Source of the DNA: Kosakonia oryziphila
GTDB lineage: Bacteria; Pseudomonadota; Gammaproteobacteria; Enterobacterales; Enterobacteriaceae
Direction of reading: 5' to 3'
Length of the DNA: 33,444 nt
NCBI RefSeq assembly: GCF_900094795.1
Contig: NZ_FMBC01000050.1
Span: 1 to 33,444 of the forward strand
Positions within the stretch are counted from its first letter, which is position 1, and the number at the start of each line of letters is the position of its first letter. A model generated the notes under the pieces. That model made no database searches, was not told the origin of the DNA, and saw only the letters and a list, made by a program, of their open reading frames with translations. A program made the position numbers and the translations under genes. Shown one piece after another: positions 8,346 through 17,089 of the stretch.

Positions 8346-10091
8346 TTAAAACCCTCCTGATGGATTGAATTGCGAAAGGGTACTGTTGCGTTTATTCGCC
8401 GCGTCCTGACGGAACAGATCCTGCAGGTAGCGCTCGTTGTTGCTACCGGGGGCGATATCGCCCTGTAACGTGACGTTATATTCCGTTTTGCTCTGATCGA
8501 CATACGAATTACCACCAGCGGGTTTGGCTGCCTGGTAATTGTTAAAGCCCGGCATTGTGCTGGTTGGTTGGACGTAGCCGAATGTTGTCCCCGTCGCCGT
8601 TGCGTCCACCTGCGGTTTGGGGATCTCAATCGCTGGTTGCTTGTTCACGATGCCGAGTTTCTCCAGCAACCAGCCGACGCCTTTAATCAGCAATATCAGC
8701 GGAGTAAAGGGGAAGGTCAGCGCCCAAAACAGTGCCTTACCAAAGATCTTCCCGGCGTTGCCGCAGTTTTCAAGTGTCTGCTGGCTGAGCGTGATAGGGG
8801 CAATCAGATCGCTGAACAGGTTCTTGATTGCCGAAAGTGCGCTGCCAATGGCGTCGAAAACAGGCTGAAAAGGTACGAATAGCGCGGCGAGCGGGGCGAA
8901 CGCGGCGCTAATCCCGGCCATTACCCCACCAAAGAATGCGCTAATCGGTTCCCAGTAGGTGTAGATGGCCAGCGCGGCGGTGGCAACAAGGGCAATTATG
9001 CCGACAATCGGTAGCGTGAGCGAACCGAGCACCGCCATAATCCCGCCGCAGACAGTGGTAAAGACGCTGCCAAAAGTAGTCGCGATGGTGATAAGCGTAC
9101 TAATGCCAGTAAAGACCGGCGCGATAACGCCCGCCACGGTGCCAATCGCCCCGGCGACGCCGACCACGACGGCGGCAATCAGGCCGAAGGTTTGCACCAG
9201 CCCCTGGTTGTTCTGTACCCACTGTTGCAGTTGCCCCAGATACTGGGTGGCGGTTTGTACCAGTTGGCGTAAAGAGGATTCCTGGGTGCTGAAAATATCC
9301 ACACTCAGCGACTGATAAACGCTTTGCAGCGCCTGTAAATCGGTACCGAGATTGCCCACCTGTGCAGCACTTACCGCATTTACCCTACCTGGCGTACTTG
9401 CTGTATTTGCCGGGATGCTCACTTCACTGCCAGGTTGTGCCGGTACGCTATTTTTCAGCGATTGCTCATAGCCTGGTTGTAGCAGTTTTTTGCCGATGTT
9501 GAAGCCAGAAGTGGCGACAGACATTCCGGTTTGTCCCACCGCAGAGACTTTCCCGGCGATACTCTGAATCGTTTGCTGGGCCGCCTGGATTTTTTCTGCG
9601 CGTTTTTGCCGGTTTTCCTGCTTCAGCGCCTGCTGTTGCGTGATGAGCTGCGCGCGATTATCGTTGATCTGGCTTTGCAGTTGCAGTTTTGCCGCTGTCG
9701 GCGCATTCGGCTCAATGCCTGCACGCAGCAGCGTTAATCGGTGGTCGATCACCGCTCCGCGCACCGTTTCGTGCTGTTGCTGAAGCGCGGTTATACGCTC
9801 CTGCGTGAAGTTAAGAATGCTGGCGTGGCTACGGGTCGGCGGACCTTGCTCCGTTAGCTTTTGCGCGCGCAACTGCACGGTTTGCAGGCGCAGGCTGAGT
9901 ACTGAAAGGGATTTTTCGGCCTGCGTTAAACCCTCAACCTGGGCGAGCTGGCTGTACAGCCCGCTCAGATTTTTCTCCGTCTCTTTGATGTCGGCAGCAA
10001 GCGAAACATTCGCCGTTTGCAGGTTTTTAAACGGGCGCGTTGCCTGGTCAACAGCCGTGAGCAGTGCGTCAATATTTGTGCTGTTACTCAT
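8346..10091 (-). CDS. T: gpT, tail tape measure protein (short form)
   Basis: The tape measure sets tail length and is a template for the tube. This version has 581 residues, against 815 in P2. The N-terminus (VDQATRPFKNLQTA) is followed by a coiled-coil rich in Gln/Lys (about 30-180). The region then runs LLQPGYEQSLKNS (204-216), a Pro/Ser/Ala-rich linker (217-245) and LQALQSVYQSLSVDIF (252-267). In P2 the sequences flanking this linker are separated by roughly 230 more residues. Hydrophobic segments (about 300-440) and the C-terminal YVDQSKTEYNVTLQGD region are kept. ATG 10091 overlaps the E' stop. Confidence 0.93.
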   Translation of the reverse strand: MSNSTNIDALLTAVDQATRPFKNLQTANVSLAADIKETEKNLSGLYSQLAQVEGLTQAEKSLSVLSLRLQTVQLRAQKLTEQGPPTRSHASILNFTQERITALQQQHETVRGAVIDHRLTLLRAGIEPNAPTAAKLQLQSQINDNRAQLITQQQALKQENRQKRAEKIQAAQQTIQSIAGKVSAVGQTGMSVATSGFNIGKKLLQPGYEQSLKNSVPAQPGSEVSIPANTASTPGRVNAVSAAQVGNLGTDLQALQSVYQSLSVDIFSTQESSLRQLVQTATQYLGQLQQWVQNNQGLVQTFGLIAAVVVGVAGAIGTVAGVIAPVFTGISTLITIATTFGSVFTTVCGGIMAVLGSLTLPIVGIIALVATAALAIYTYWEPISAFFGGVMAGISAAFAPLAALFVPFQPVFDAIGSALSAIKNLFSDLIAPITLSQQTLENCGNAGKIFGKALFWALTFPFTPLILLIKGVGWLLEKLGIVNKQPAIEIPKPQVDATATGTTFGYVQPTSTMPGFNNYQAAKPAGGNSYVDQSKTEYNVTLQGDIAPGSNNERYLQDLFRQDAANKRNSTLSQFNPSGGF

Positions 10092-10203
10092 GTGTATTTC
10101 CGCTTCGCTGAAGCGCCTTTTCGCGCCATGTGATGAGCTCGCTCAGACTCAGGGGATAGAGTTCTGATGGCGGCCAGTGAAAAATCACTGCGATATCCGC
10201 CAT
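10084..10203 (-). CDS. E': E' region (GpE-family tail protein), expressed by -1 frameshift
   Basis: The 39-residue frame begins MADIAVIFHWPPSELYPLS and continues LSELITWREKALQRSG. It matches the P2 E' segment, the C-terminal extension of the tail chaperone. It has its own ATG but is chiefly expected as the downstream half of an E-E' fusion of about 144 residues (10517 to 10084), made when ribosomes slip at 10257-10263. Its stop overlaps the start of T. This is the P2 counterpart of lambda G-GT. Confidence 0.88.
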   Translation of the reverse strand: MADIAVIFHWPPSELYPLSLSELITWREKALQRSGNTHE

Positions 10204-10235
10204 CAAATCGTCAACCGACAGGTTGGCCGGAAAAC

Positions 10236-10517
10236 TTACTGTGCCGAAACCGGCGACAAAAAACCGACCACCTTGCCTGCCAGCGCGACCATATCCGCCA
10301 GATCCAGCGCTGCGACTTCCTGTTCGGTCAGGGAAGGCGAGGTGATGCGCGGCAGCACTTTAATCAGCGCATCCACTTCAGCATTCGCCACTGCCGCCAG
10401 GCTCAGACCGCGCAGAGTGCCGGCATTCGGTTTCATCAGGGTAACAGCGTTGATAAGCTGTTCGCCGCGTTTGATTGGCGTTTCCAGGGTAACGACGTTA
10501 TCAGTTTCGTTGCTCAT
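10236..10517 (-). CDS. E: gpE, tail assembly chaperone
   Basis: The 93-residue protein corresponds to P2 gpE (91 aa), which assists tape-measure and tube assembly. It is Leu/Val-rich with acidic patches and ends VVGFLSPVSAQ. Its last codons include the slippery heptamer, so a fraction of product should continue into E'. It lies 62 bases after FII and is followed by T. Confidence 0.92.
   Translation of the reverse strand: MSNETDNVVTLETPIKRGEQLINAVTLMKPNAGTLRGLSLAAVANAEVDALIKVLPRITSPSLTEQEVAALDLADMVALAGKVVGFLSPVSAQ
10257..10263 (-). promoter_or_regulatory. Programmed -1 frameshift site for E-E'
   Basis: On the minus strand the heptamer T-TTT-TTG occurs in frame with E (GGT TTT TTG). A -1 slip gives ...VVGFFVAGFGTVSFPANLSV and continues to the E' stop at 10084 with no intervening stop. 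P2 uses the same kind of T-run at this place, and the frames here are arranged identically. Confidence 0.88.
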
Positions 10518-10579
10518 AAAATCCTCGTGATTGCGTTAGCGAAGGGAAGTCCCGGCCAGCCAGGCTGACCGGGCAGGGG

Positions 10580-11098
10580 TTACAGGCCGATATTGCGGCG
10601 GTGCTGTTCGAGACGATCGACGCCGTTCACTTTTTCGATCATGTTGATGGTGTCGATTTCCACCAGTTCCTTGCCATCCATCGTCAGTTTGAAATAGGTG
10701 CAGACGACGGAGATTTTGGACTCGGTGTCTTCGCCCGGCTTGTTCTCGCCGGTGTCGATCTCTTTCTGACGACCACGCATCACCACTTCAACAGCGACCG
10801 TTTCACCGGTGTCATCGCGCTGGTAGGAACCAGCAAAGCGGATCGGCACTGCATCGGCGCTGGTTGCGCCATACAGTTCCCAGATAGTCTCATCCGGGAA
10901 GCCGCCCAGCGACCACTCCATTGCCATGGCGTCGTCATCAAGACCCATATCAATCGGCGCGATACCATTCATGCCTGCGCCACGGTAGTTCTCCAGTTTG
11001 CGGGTCAGTTTCGGCAGCGTGATGGATTTTGCGATCCCCTGATAGCTGTAGCCATTGAGGAACACGTTCATATATTTCAGTTTTCGCGGCATTGCCAT
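10580..11098 (-). CDS. FII: gpFII, major tail tube protein
   Basis: The 172-residue protein matches P2 FII, the stacked hexameric inner tube. It has MAMPRKLKYMNVFLNG at the N-terminus, then SITLPKLTRKLENYRGAGM and the C-terminal ISVVCTYFKLTMDGKELVEID. It follows the sheath gene by 12 bases in the F operon. Confidence 0.95.
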   Translation of the reverse strand: MAMPRKLKYMNVFLNGYSYQGIAKSITLPKLTRKLENYRGAGMNGIAPIDMGLDDDAMAMEWSLGGFPDETIWELYGATSADAVPIRFAGSYQRDDTGETVAVEVVMRGRQKEIDTGENKPGEDTESKISVVCTYFKLTMDGKELVEIDTINMIEKVNGVDRLEQHRRNIGL

Positions 11099-11110
11099 TT
11101 ATCAGGCTCC

Positions 11111-12292
11111 TTAATTGCTGTTGACCGAGGAGACCAGATTCGCCAGATATTTATCGGTGATACGCTGGCGTAAGGTCAGGTTTTCCAGTGGCGGCACCGG
11201 CGTATAGTCATAATCGATATACAGTTTCCCGGCTTTCAGGGTCTCGGCGTCATTGGCGCTCTCGTCGAACCAGCAGGTGGCATCAATGATGTAACCGTTG
11301 CTTTTCAGTTCGCGGAACTTGGCGTTGATACCGTCGATGATGTCGCGGATAAGCGTCGCGGTGATCGGTTTGTCGACCGCCCACATATGCGCATCCGCCA
11401 TGGTGTCGGCGATAACCTGCGCGGTGCGGGTATAGTTTTCAAACAGGAACAGCGGATCGTCGGAGCAAGTACGGTTGCCCCAGAAGCGGAAGCCATCTTT
11501 GCGAATCAGCGTGGTCACACCCGCAGCGTTCAGCAGGTCGGCATCGGTGCCGGACTCCTGCAAATCCCAGAAGACCGGGGTGCTGATGCCGGTGACGCCA
11601 TTCACACCAACGTTGGACAGCGTTTTGTGCCAGCCGACGGACTGGTCGATATACGCACGCAGGCCAAGTGCGCGGGCGGTCGCGTAGGCGGTTGCCGTCG
11701 CGTTCGCCACCGTATTCCAGGAGAGAAAATCCGGCCAGATCACCATCAGTTCGCGCTGACTGAAGTTCTCGCGATACTTAATCGCATCGGAAATAGTTTT
11801 GCAGCCCCAGGCGCTGACATAACCGAAGGCGCGCAGCTTCTGACAGACAGGTGCCAGCGCAGTGGCGACTTCCAGCGTGTCATAACCGGGAACGCCCAGA
11901 ATACGCGGTTTCACGCCGGTGACGGCTTCAGCGGTCAGCAGCGCTTTCAGGCCAGTGTATTTGCCGTTTTCGTCGGTGGTGCCGATGATGTTGGAAATCG
12001 TCTGCGCCTGCGCATTATCGCCGCTGCCTTCAGCGACGCGCACAACGACGATAACCGGTTTTGCCTGGTCGGCAATGGCTTGCAGCGAAGAAGCCAGCGT
12101 ACCTTTGGTACCCGCTTTGGCGATGGCACTTTGTACGCTGGTGACAAGCACAGGTTCATTCAGTGGAAAGGTTGCCGCATCGGCATCGCTGGCAGTACAT
12201 ATCATGCCGACAATGGCGGTTGAGACAGTGGAAATGACGCGCGTGCCGTCGTTGATTTCGACGACCTGAACGCCATGATGATAATCACTCAT
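11111..12292 (-). CDS. FI: gpFI, contractile tail sheath protein
   Basis: FI forms the contractile sheath around the FII tube. The protein has 393 residues (P2: 396), starts MSDYHHGVQVVEINDGTR and contains the C-terminal sheath core with FWGNRTCSDDPLF and CWFDESANDAETLKAGKLY, motifs shared with R-pyocin and P2 sheaths. Its ATG lies 7 bases after GGAG. It is the first gene of the F operon, with an Ogr-type promoter candidate upstream. Confidence 0.96.
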   Translation of the reverse strand: MSDYHHGVQVVEINDGTRVISTVSTAIVGMICTASDADAATFPLNEPVLVTSVQSAIAKAGTKGTLASSLQAIADQAKPVIVVVRVAEGSGDNAQAQTISNIIGTTDENGKYTGLKALLTAEAVTGVKPRILGVPGYDTLEVATALAPVCQKLRAFGYVSAWGCKTISDAIKYRENFSQRELMVIWPDFLSWNTVANATATAYATARALGLRAYIDQSVGWHKTLSNVGVNGVTGISTPVFWDLQESGTDADLLNAAGVTTLIRKDGFRFWGNRTCSDDPLFLFENYTRTAQVIADTMADAHMWAVDKPITATLIRDIIDGINAKFRELKSNGYIIDATCWFDESANDAETLKAGKLYIDYDYTPVPPLENLTLRQRITDKYLANLVSSVNSN

Positions 12293-12322
12293 CCGTTTAA
12301 CTCCGTGGTGTTGGGGTGAGTG

Positions 12323-12384
12323 CTATTCTCCAGGCCGCAGCGGCTTCGCGCTATTTGTTGGGGTTGGTTAAGTCACAGTACAAC
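12323..12384 (-). promoter_or_regulatory. Candidate Ogr-dependent late promoter for the F operon
   Basis: On the minus strand GTTGT-...-CCAAC lies at 12363-12384, one mismatch from the P2 TGT-N12-ACA activator site as I recall it. Its centre (12373) is about 44-48 bases upstream of CTGGAGAATAG, a possible -10 region, putting the start near 12318 and leaving a leader of about 26 bases before FI. Late P2 promoters place the activator site near -55. Confidence 0.5.
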
Positions 12385-12561
12385 TGTGGGAGAAATGTCT
12401 CGCTCAATTACCCATCGCGACCATTTAACATATGGGGTTCATTTAGCCCAAAAACGATTGTTTGTAGTTGGTATCCTTTACTAACCATTTACAATATACG
12501 AGAATTCTGCATTATTGAGTTACGGATAACTCACTGCTCAACCAAATAATTAGAGAATAAG

Positions 12562-13433
12562 TGCAGTATTTATGATTGTTTTTAGTATTACTATGAAGAA
12601 ATGCTTCTTGATATTCGTTTAAATACTCTTGTTGACGTTGTTGATCGCTTTGTGATTATGGAATCAACTCATACATTTACCGGCAAGCTAAGAAACTTGC
12701 GCTTCAATATTGAAAAGTTCACCCGTTTTAAAGGACAAAATTATCCATGTCGTCCATGATGAGAAACCTCTTAAGAAAAAAATGAATGGGGTTGCGGACG
12801 AAGTTGGTGCACGGGCGAACGAAACGGCCCAGAAAAACGCTATTAGCAAGGCCTTAAGTATGCACAGGATGATGATCTGATCCTGGTTTCTGACGTTGAC
12901 GAAACATTTTCTCCAGAAGAAATCTGCGCAATTAATCCTAAAAAATTCTATACTTCGCTGCACATGGCTTTTATAACTACCAGTTTAACTTACGAGGATT
13001 TAACCCAGATGGCAGCGAAAAACTGTGTAAGCTGTCGCGAGCAACGACCTTACGCAATTTAAGGGGGTATTTTAAAGGCAAACTGGAAGACTTCAGAAAC
13101 ATTGAGAAATCCTGCCTGAACAAATGCTTTATTTCGAAAAACCTCTTTAAACTCCGTCGCGCGATTATATCTGCTGGTTGGCACTTCTTATGGATTATGC
13201 TCCCGGAGCACATTTCGAAGAGGATGTCTACAATCTTGCATGCCGAGTATGATCTCCCCTATCTCAATAGTAATGAACAGATTATTGATGTGCTGCCAAT
13301 GCAACAGATATATGGATCGTGACCGTGAAATGGTGCGGCAGGAATTAAAAAAAGATAAATTCCTGCCCTGCTTGTGTATAACACGGATAAAATTAAATAC
13401 TCACATCCTGTGACCCATCAGCCGGTTAAATAA
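12562..13433 (+). pseudogene. Decayed GT17-like glycosyltransferase
   Basis: Read on the plus strand with several frame changes, this region gives one continuous glycosyltransferase. The pieces are EEMLLDIRLNTLVDVVDRF, VIMESTHTFTGKLRNLRF, KIIHVVHDEKPLKKK, AQDDDLILVSDVDE, FYNYQFNLRGFNPDGSE, RDREMVRQELKKDKF and a C-terminal NTDKIKYSHPVTHQPVK ending at TAA 13431. This resembles bacterial/phage GT17 (beta-1,4-N-acetylglucosaminyltransferase-like) proteins, with DVD as the metal-binding motif. An in-frame TAG occurs near 12585. Frame breaks lie near 12733 (extra G), 12858, 12970 (lost T), 13298-13315 and 13365. The gene runs against the tail operon, ends 5 bases from the G stop and is AT-rich. It occupies the P2 Z/fun cargo position. 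Confidence 0.78.
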
Positions 13434-13438
13434 AACAT

Positions 13439-14041
13439 TTAACTGGCTGGCTTATCCGGCCATTGTGGATTATGGATATCAACGCGATTCAGCGTAACCC
13501 GGTATGTTTTCCAGGCAACAAGACTAGTTTCATCCTCTCCCGTAGCCATACCTAATTCAACAGCATCCTGAAGTATCGAAATCATGTTATTTGCCTGAGT
13601 TAATAGCTCCAGCTTTTTGCGTTGTGCTTCTGCCTCATCGTCCACGGGCGCGGCAGTGATTTTCCCACCATCAAAAATAAATGCTCCGCCGATTGCTTTT
13701 TCTCCCGCAGCGGTAAATTCACCCGGCACATTCTCCGGCGCGATTTCCACCACAATCTGATTAACCGGAAAAATTTTGCTCGCATCATAAGAAAAGTGGA
13801 CGATTTCTTTTGAATCCGGATTAAATGATATCTTAAGCGTTTCAGTCGACAGCGTCTTAAGCCACCGATACCAGTCGTTATCATTCTCATCTTTCAGAAA
13901 AACTACATTCATTCCCGGAGATTTTGCGATGTAATATAATTCAAGTTCATCGGGTGAAAGTTTTGCAACATCCTCCGGTGTGTATCTGCCCCATTTCTCT
14001 AATGGTTCATATTTTTTAAATACGCCTGATTGCATTGTCAT
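13439..14041 (-). CDS. G: Tail fibre assembly protein (Tfa/gpG type)
   Basis: The 200-residue protein has the Caudo_TAP layout: a variable N-terminal half and a conserved C-terminal half with AEAQRKKLELLTQANNMI (about 138-155), then WKTYRVTLNRVDIHNPQWPDKP. Tfa proteins chaperone trimerisation of the matching fibre tip. ATG 14041 overlaps the fibre stop as TAATG. It is more AT-rich than the baseplate genes, as is the 3' part of H, consistent with fibre tip and chaperone being exchanged together. Confidence 0.88.
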   Translation of the reverse strand: MTMQSGVFKKYEPLEKWGRYTPEDVAKLSPDELELYYIAKSPGMNVVFLKDENDNDWYRWLKTLSTETLKISFNPDSKEIVHFSYDASKIFPVNQIVVEIAPENVPGEFTAAGEKAIGGAFIFDGGKITAAPVDDEAEAQRKKLELLTQANNMISILQDAVELGMATGEDETSLVAWKTYRVTLNRVDIHNPQWPDKPAS

Positions 14042-15657
14042 TAAGCCACCCATGCCGTGTACCAGTTTCCGCCGATGTTATATTGAATATAACGATATTG
14101 TATTGCTGTATAGTCTGCCTTTTGCATCGACGCAGTTACAACAGCCCCATTTGGTGCATAGGCAAAATTATTAGCATTATTCCCGTTATTTGTTTCTCCT
14201 AATGAAGCTAATCTGATGCCACCTTGCAGGAAATTAGCACCCACCCACGAAGACCATGCAAAATTACCGCCGACCCATGCTGTTGTTGCATAAGGGCTTA
14301 AATCCTGAATATATCGCGCGTCGAAATTGCTGTAGTTTCCGGGTACTATTTGCCCGGCCATTTGCAAAAGACCGGTTCGGACATTGATATAGCCCGCCAT
14401 CCCCTCATTCCCGGTAAGTGTGGAATAAAAACCTATCCCATACCAGGATTTAATCATCATGTTGGCGCTTTTAAAGCTGGCATCATCATTACCGAAGGTA
14501 ATACCGGTCTGCTTATCCGCAACCCAGAATCCATTGTGCAGATTCAGCTCTCCGCTAATGATTCCTCCGGCTGCATCAATACTGGAGACCCATGCGCTCC
14601 ACATCCCGTTATAAAGCGTCCGGACGAAAGAGCGGGAATTATTATAAATACGGTAAATCTGCGTAATGCCAGCGTGCTTATATACCTCAAGCGAACCGGC
14701 GTAAGGGGCCGGGTAGTTAGCACCCACCGCTGCATATTCATTATGGGCCTGATAATACAAGCCAGGTGTCAGAAAGGCGTTGAGATCTGCACCGTTTCCG
14801 ATTTCTACAGCCTGACCATTGAAGATATCCTGTGCCGTTACGTTGATATCGTCGGATAAAGCCCGGCCATTGACCTTACGGATTAGCGGAACCCGGCCAT
14901 TTGCATTGTCATTAGCAGCCTTAACCGCTTTCGGCGTTGCTGCGAGCGTCTCAGACGCGTTATCGGTCGCGCTGTTAAGCTGGACAAGCCCTTTCTGCGT
15001 CGTGGTCGCGTCCTGTGCCGTGTATTTGCCACTGGCGAGGTCCCATGCCGCTTTCACCGCTTTGGGGGTGGCGGCGACGTTCTCCGCTGTGCTGTTTGTG
15101 TCGTTGCTGAGCTGTGTAAAGCCTTTGTCCGTCAGTGTGGCATCTGGGTGACGTCGCGATTGCTCATGCTCCGCGAGTTTGTCATCCACATACTCCTGTG
15201 TGGCCATCACGATGGAACTGTCAATAGCTAGCTCAACGGAGGTAACATCGGACAGCATAATCACCATGCGCAGGGTCTGAGCCCGTCCGGAACCCTCTTC
15301 GAGTTTTGGCTTATAGCTTTCGGCCATATTGCCGACGGCGACCAGTGTACCGGTGTCGTCATAAAGCCCCATTTCACGTAGCCAGAAACCGCCCGTTTCT
15401 GGAGGGATAACCAGCTCGGCCACCACGTAGTTTTTATATTTGTTGTCCTGGCTGATTTTATTCAGCGTCTGGCGCCAGACCTCATTCACCAGCTTCGTCT
15501 GTCCGGCGTTCGGTTCAGGTAGCGTACCGCCGCCATCACCGACGGCCATCGCGGTGATATTCACCTTTTTCCCACCCGGCGTCAGGGCCGCCGCGAATTT
15601 TGTTGCCCCTGCCGTGGTGACGACGGTTTTGTATTTCATTGCCATTTTCTCACTCAC
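14041..15657 (-). CDS. H: gpH, tail fibre (receptor-binding) protein
   Basis: The 538-residue protein (P2: 669) starts with the conserved attachment domain (KYKTVVTTAGATKFAAALTP; VNITAMAVGDGGGTLPEP; GGFWLREMGLYDDTG), DUF3751, about residues 8-170. Two phage-fibre repeats follow, each ending AATPKAVKAA (about 175-250). The C-terminal half does not resemble P2 H and ends in a Trp/Tyr-rich tip with GGNWYTAWVA. GTG 15657 overlaps the I stop; ATG 15645 (MAMKYK) is an equally plausible start. The C-terminal half should set target-cell specificity. Confidence 0.9.
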   Translation of the reverse strand: MSEKMAMKYKTVVTTAGATKFAAALTPGGKKVNITAMAVGDGGGTLPEPNAGQTKLVNEVWRQTLNKISQDNKYKNYVVAELVIPPETGGFWLREMGLYDDTGTLVAVGNMAESYKPKLEEGSGRAQTLRMVIMLSDVTSVELAIDSSIVMATQEYVDDKLAEHEQSRRHPDATLTDKGFTQLSNDTNSTAENVAATPKAVKAAWDLASGKYTAQDATTTQKGLVQLNSATDNASETLAATPKAVKAANDNANGRVPLIRKVNGRALSDDINVTAQDIFNGQAVEIGNGADLNAFLTPGLYYQAHNEYAAVGANYPAPYAGSLEVYKHAGITQIYRIYNNSRSFVRTLYNGMWSAWVSSIDAAGGIISGELNLHNGFWVADKQTGITFGNDDASFKSANMMIKSWYGIGFYSTLTGNEGMAGYINVRTGLLQMAGQIVPGNYSNFDARYIQDLSPYATTAWVGGNFAWSSWVGANFLQGGIRLASLGETNNGNNANNFAYAPNGAVVTASMQKADYTAIQYRYIQYNIGGNWYTAWVA

Positions 15658-16184
15658 TCCGGATAAACAGTAGTAATGTCGCCGCCATAATTCAGGCCGC
15701 CGGTATAGAGATAACCAGCAACATCCTGAATGATATTCAGCCCAATGAGATGGCGGCTGGCGGGCTTCGCATCATTGATAAGCCGTTCCATCTCGAAAAA
15801 CATCTCCTCGGTAATACCGGTTTCCAGTACACCAATATCAAGGCGAAATGTGCCTGGTGGATCGTCGGTCTCCCACCACTCGGTAACATTAATGAGATAG
15901 CCGAGCGGCTCGACCACACGCCGCACCGCGCCGATAGTGCCTTTATGACAATGGATAAAGTACGCGCTACGGATAACGTCCCGTTTCGTCTCCTCCGGCC
16001 AGTTTTCGTCCCAGCGGTCAACGGAAAACGCCCATGCCAGCCACGGCAAAAGGCTGGCCGGACAAATATCAGGGTTCCACAGGCGGCGCAGCGGTATTGG
16101 GGTGTTTTCGATCTCAGCACAGGCGCGCGCGGCAGCCACCTCAAGTGGTGATGAACCTACCGGTAGCAACCGCGAATCACTCAT
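15654..16184 (-). CDS. I: gpI, baseplate wedge protein
   Basis: The 176-residue protein (P2: 176) starts MSDSRLLPVGSSPLE and has the P2 gpI pattern ICPASLLPWLAWAFSVDRWDENWPEETKR. It connects the wedge to the fibre. The start is 16184, since further upstream the frame only overlaps J. ATG overlaps the J stop by 8 bases, and the stop overlaps the H GTG. Confidence 0.94.
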   Translation of the reverse strand: MSDSRLLPVGSSPLEVAAARACAEIENTPIPLRRLWNPDICPASLLPWLAWAFSVDRWDENWPEETKRDVIRSAYFIHCHKGTIGAVRRVVEPLGYLINVTEWWETDDPPGTFRLDIGVLETGITEEMFFEMERLINDAKPASRHLIGLNIIQDVAGYLYTGGLNYGGDITTVYPE

Positions 16185-17085
16185 CGGAACCTCCAACAAC
16201 AATCTGGTAATTTGTGCAGTTTGAAGCCTGCGTTTTATCGAGCACGATATCGTCCAGCGGCGCGGCCAGCTCAACGCGCTGTACGCCTTCTACATGTAAT
16301 GCTGCGTAGATTGCAGATTTTCGAATATCACGGCCGAGGCGGTGCTGGGCGCTGATATAACTCTGAAGTTTTGTTTCGGCGGCTCTGCGTATCGGTTCGC
16401 TCTCCGGACCAGGGTAAAGATAAAGCGTGGCGTTAATCTGATAATCGACAATATTGGCCGACTGCACGGTGAGCCGGTCAGCCACTGGCCTGACATCTTC
16501 ATCATTCAGCGCAATACGCACAGTGGTAAGCAGGTCATCCGGTGCCACGCCGTTCCCCTCACGCGATAACACTGATACCGTTACCATGGCGGGTTCCGGG
16601 CTCATCACTGAAATATCTGCGACACGCCCGTCTGCACTGAGACCGTGGAATTCATAAGCACCGATTGAACCCGCGACACTCATTCCTTCCAGCGCCTGCT
16701 GAATGCGCAGTCGAAAATCGCTGTCCGATTCCATTACTGCGGCAACAGGCGGGATAGCGTCCTCATTGGCAGGAGCGATCTCAAGACGAGATACGTTGTA
16801 ATTTGCCCCAATGACATCCAGATCGTTACCGGATGCATAAGCCAGCATAGTGGCGCGGGCGGCTTCATTAACGCGCTGGCGCCACAGCACTTCGCGGTAA
16901 GCATTCTCCTCGAGAAACTTGGTCAGCGGCTCGGATTCCAGCGCCAGTGTCCGGGCGATGGCCTCCTGCTCGTCGGCAGGAAACAGAGATACCAGCGTCG
17001 CTTTGCGCTCAGCGAGAATCGTTTCGTAGTCGAGCGCTTCGATAACGTCTGGAGCAGGAAGCTTGCTCAGGTCAACAATCGGCAT
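16177..17085 (-). CDS. J: gpJ, baseplate assembly protein
   Basis: The 302-residue protein matches P2 gpJ, the large baseplate wedge component of the Baseplate_J family. Family segments visible are MPIVDLSKLPAPDVIEALDY at the N-terminus, NEAARATMLAYASGNDLDVI and the C-terminal AALHVEGVQRVELAAP. It starts 4 bases after W ends. Confidence 0.95.
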   Translation of the reverse strand: MPIVDLSKLPAPDVIEALDYETILAERKATLVSLFPADEQEAIARTLALESEPLTKFLEENAYREVLWRQRVNEAARATMLAYASGNDLDVIGANYNVSRLEIAPANEDAIPPVAAVMESDSDFRLRIQQALEGMSVAGSIGAYEFHGLSADGRVADISVMSPEPAMVTVSVLSREGNGVAPDDLLTTVRIALNDEDVRPVADRLTVQSANIVDYQINATLYLYPGPESEPIRRAAETKLQSYISAQHRLGRDIRKSAIYAALHVEGVQRVELAAPLDDIVLDKTQASNCTNYQIVVGGSDE

Positions 17086-17089
17086 GGTT

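Noticed and set aside
11387..12223. 278-codon plus-strand frame opposite the sheath gene
   Set aside because: It lies wholly inside FI, shows no recognisable domain and has shadow-type composition.
12688..13213. Two minus-strand frames of 91 and 78 codons in the cargo region
   Set aside because: They are antisense to the glycosyltransferase remnant, which explains the sequence much better.
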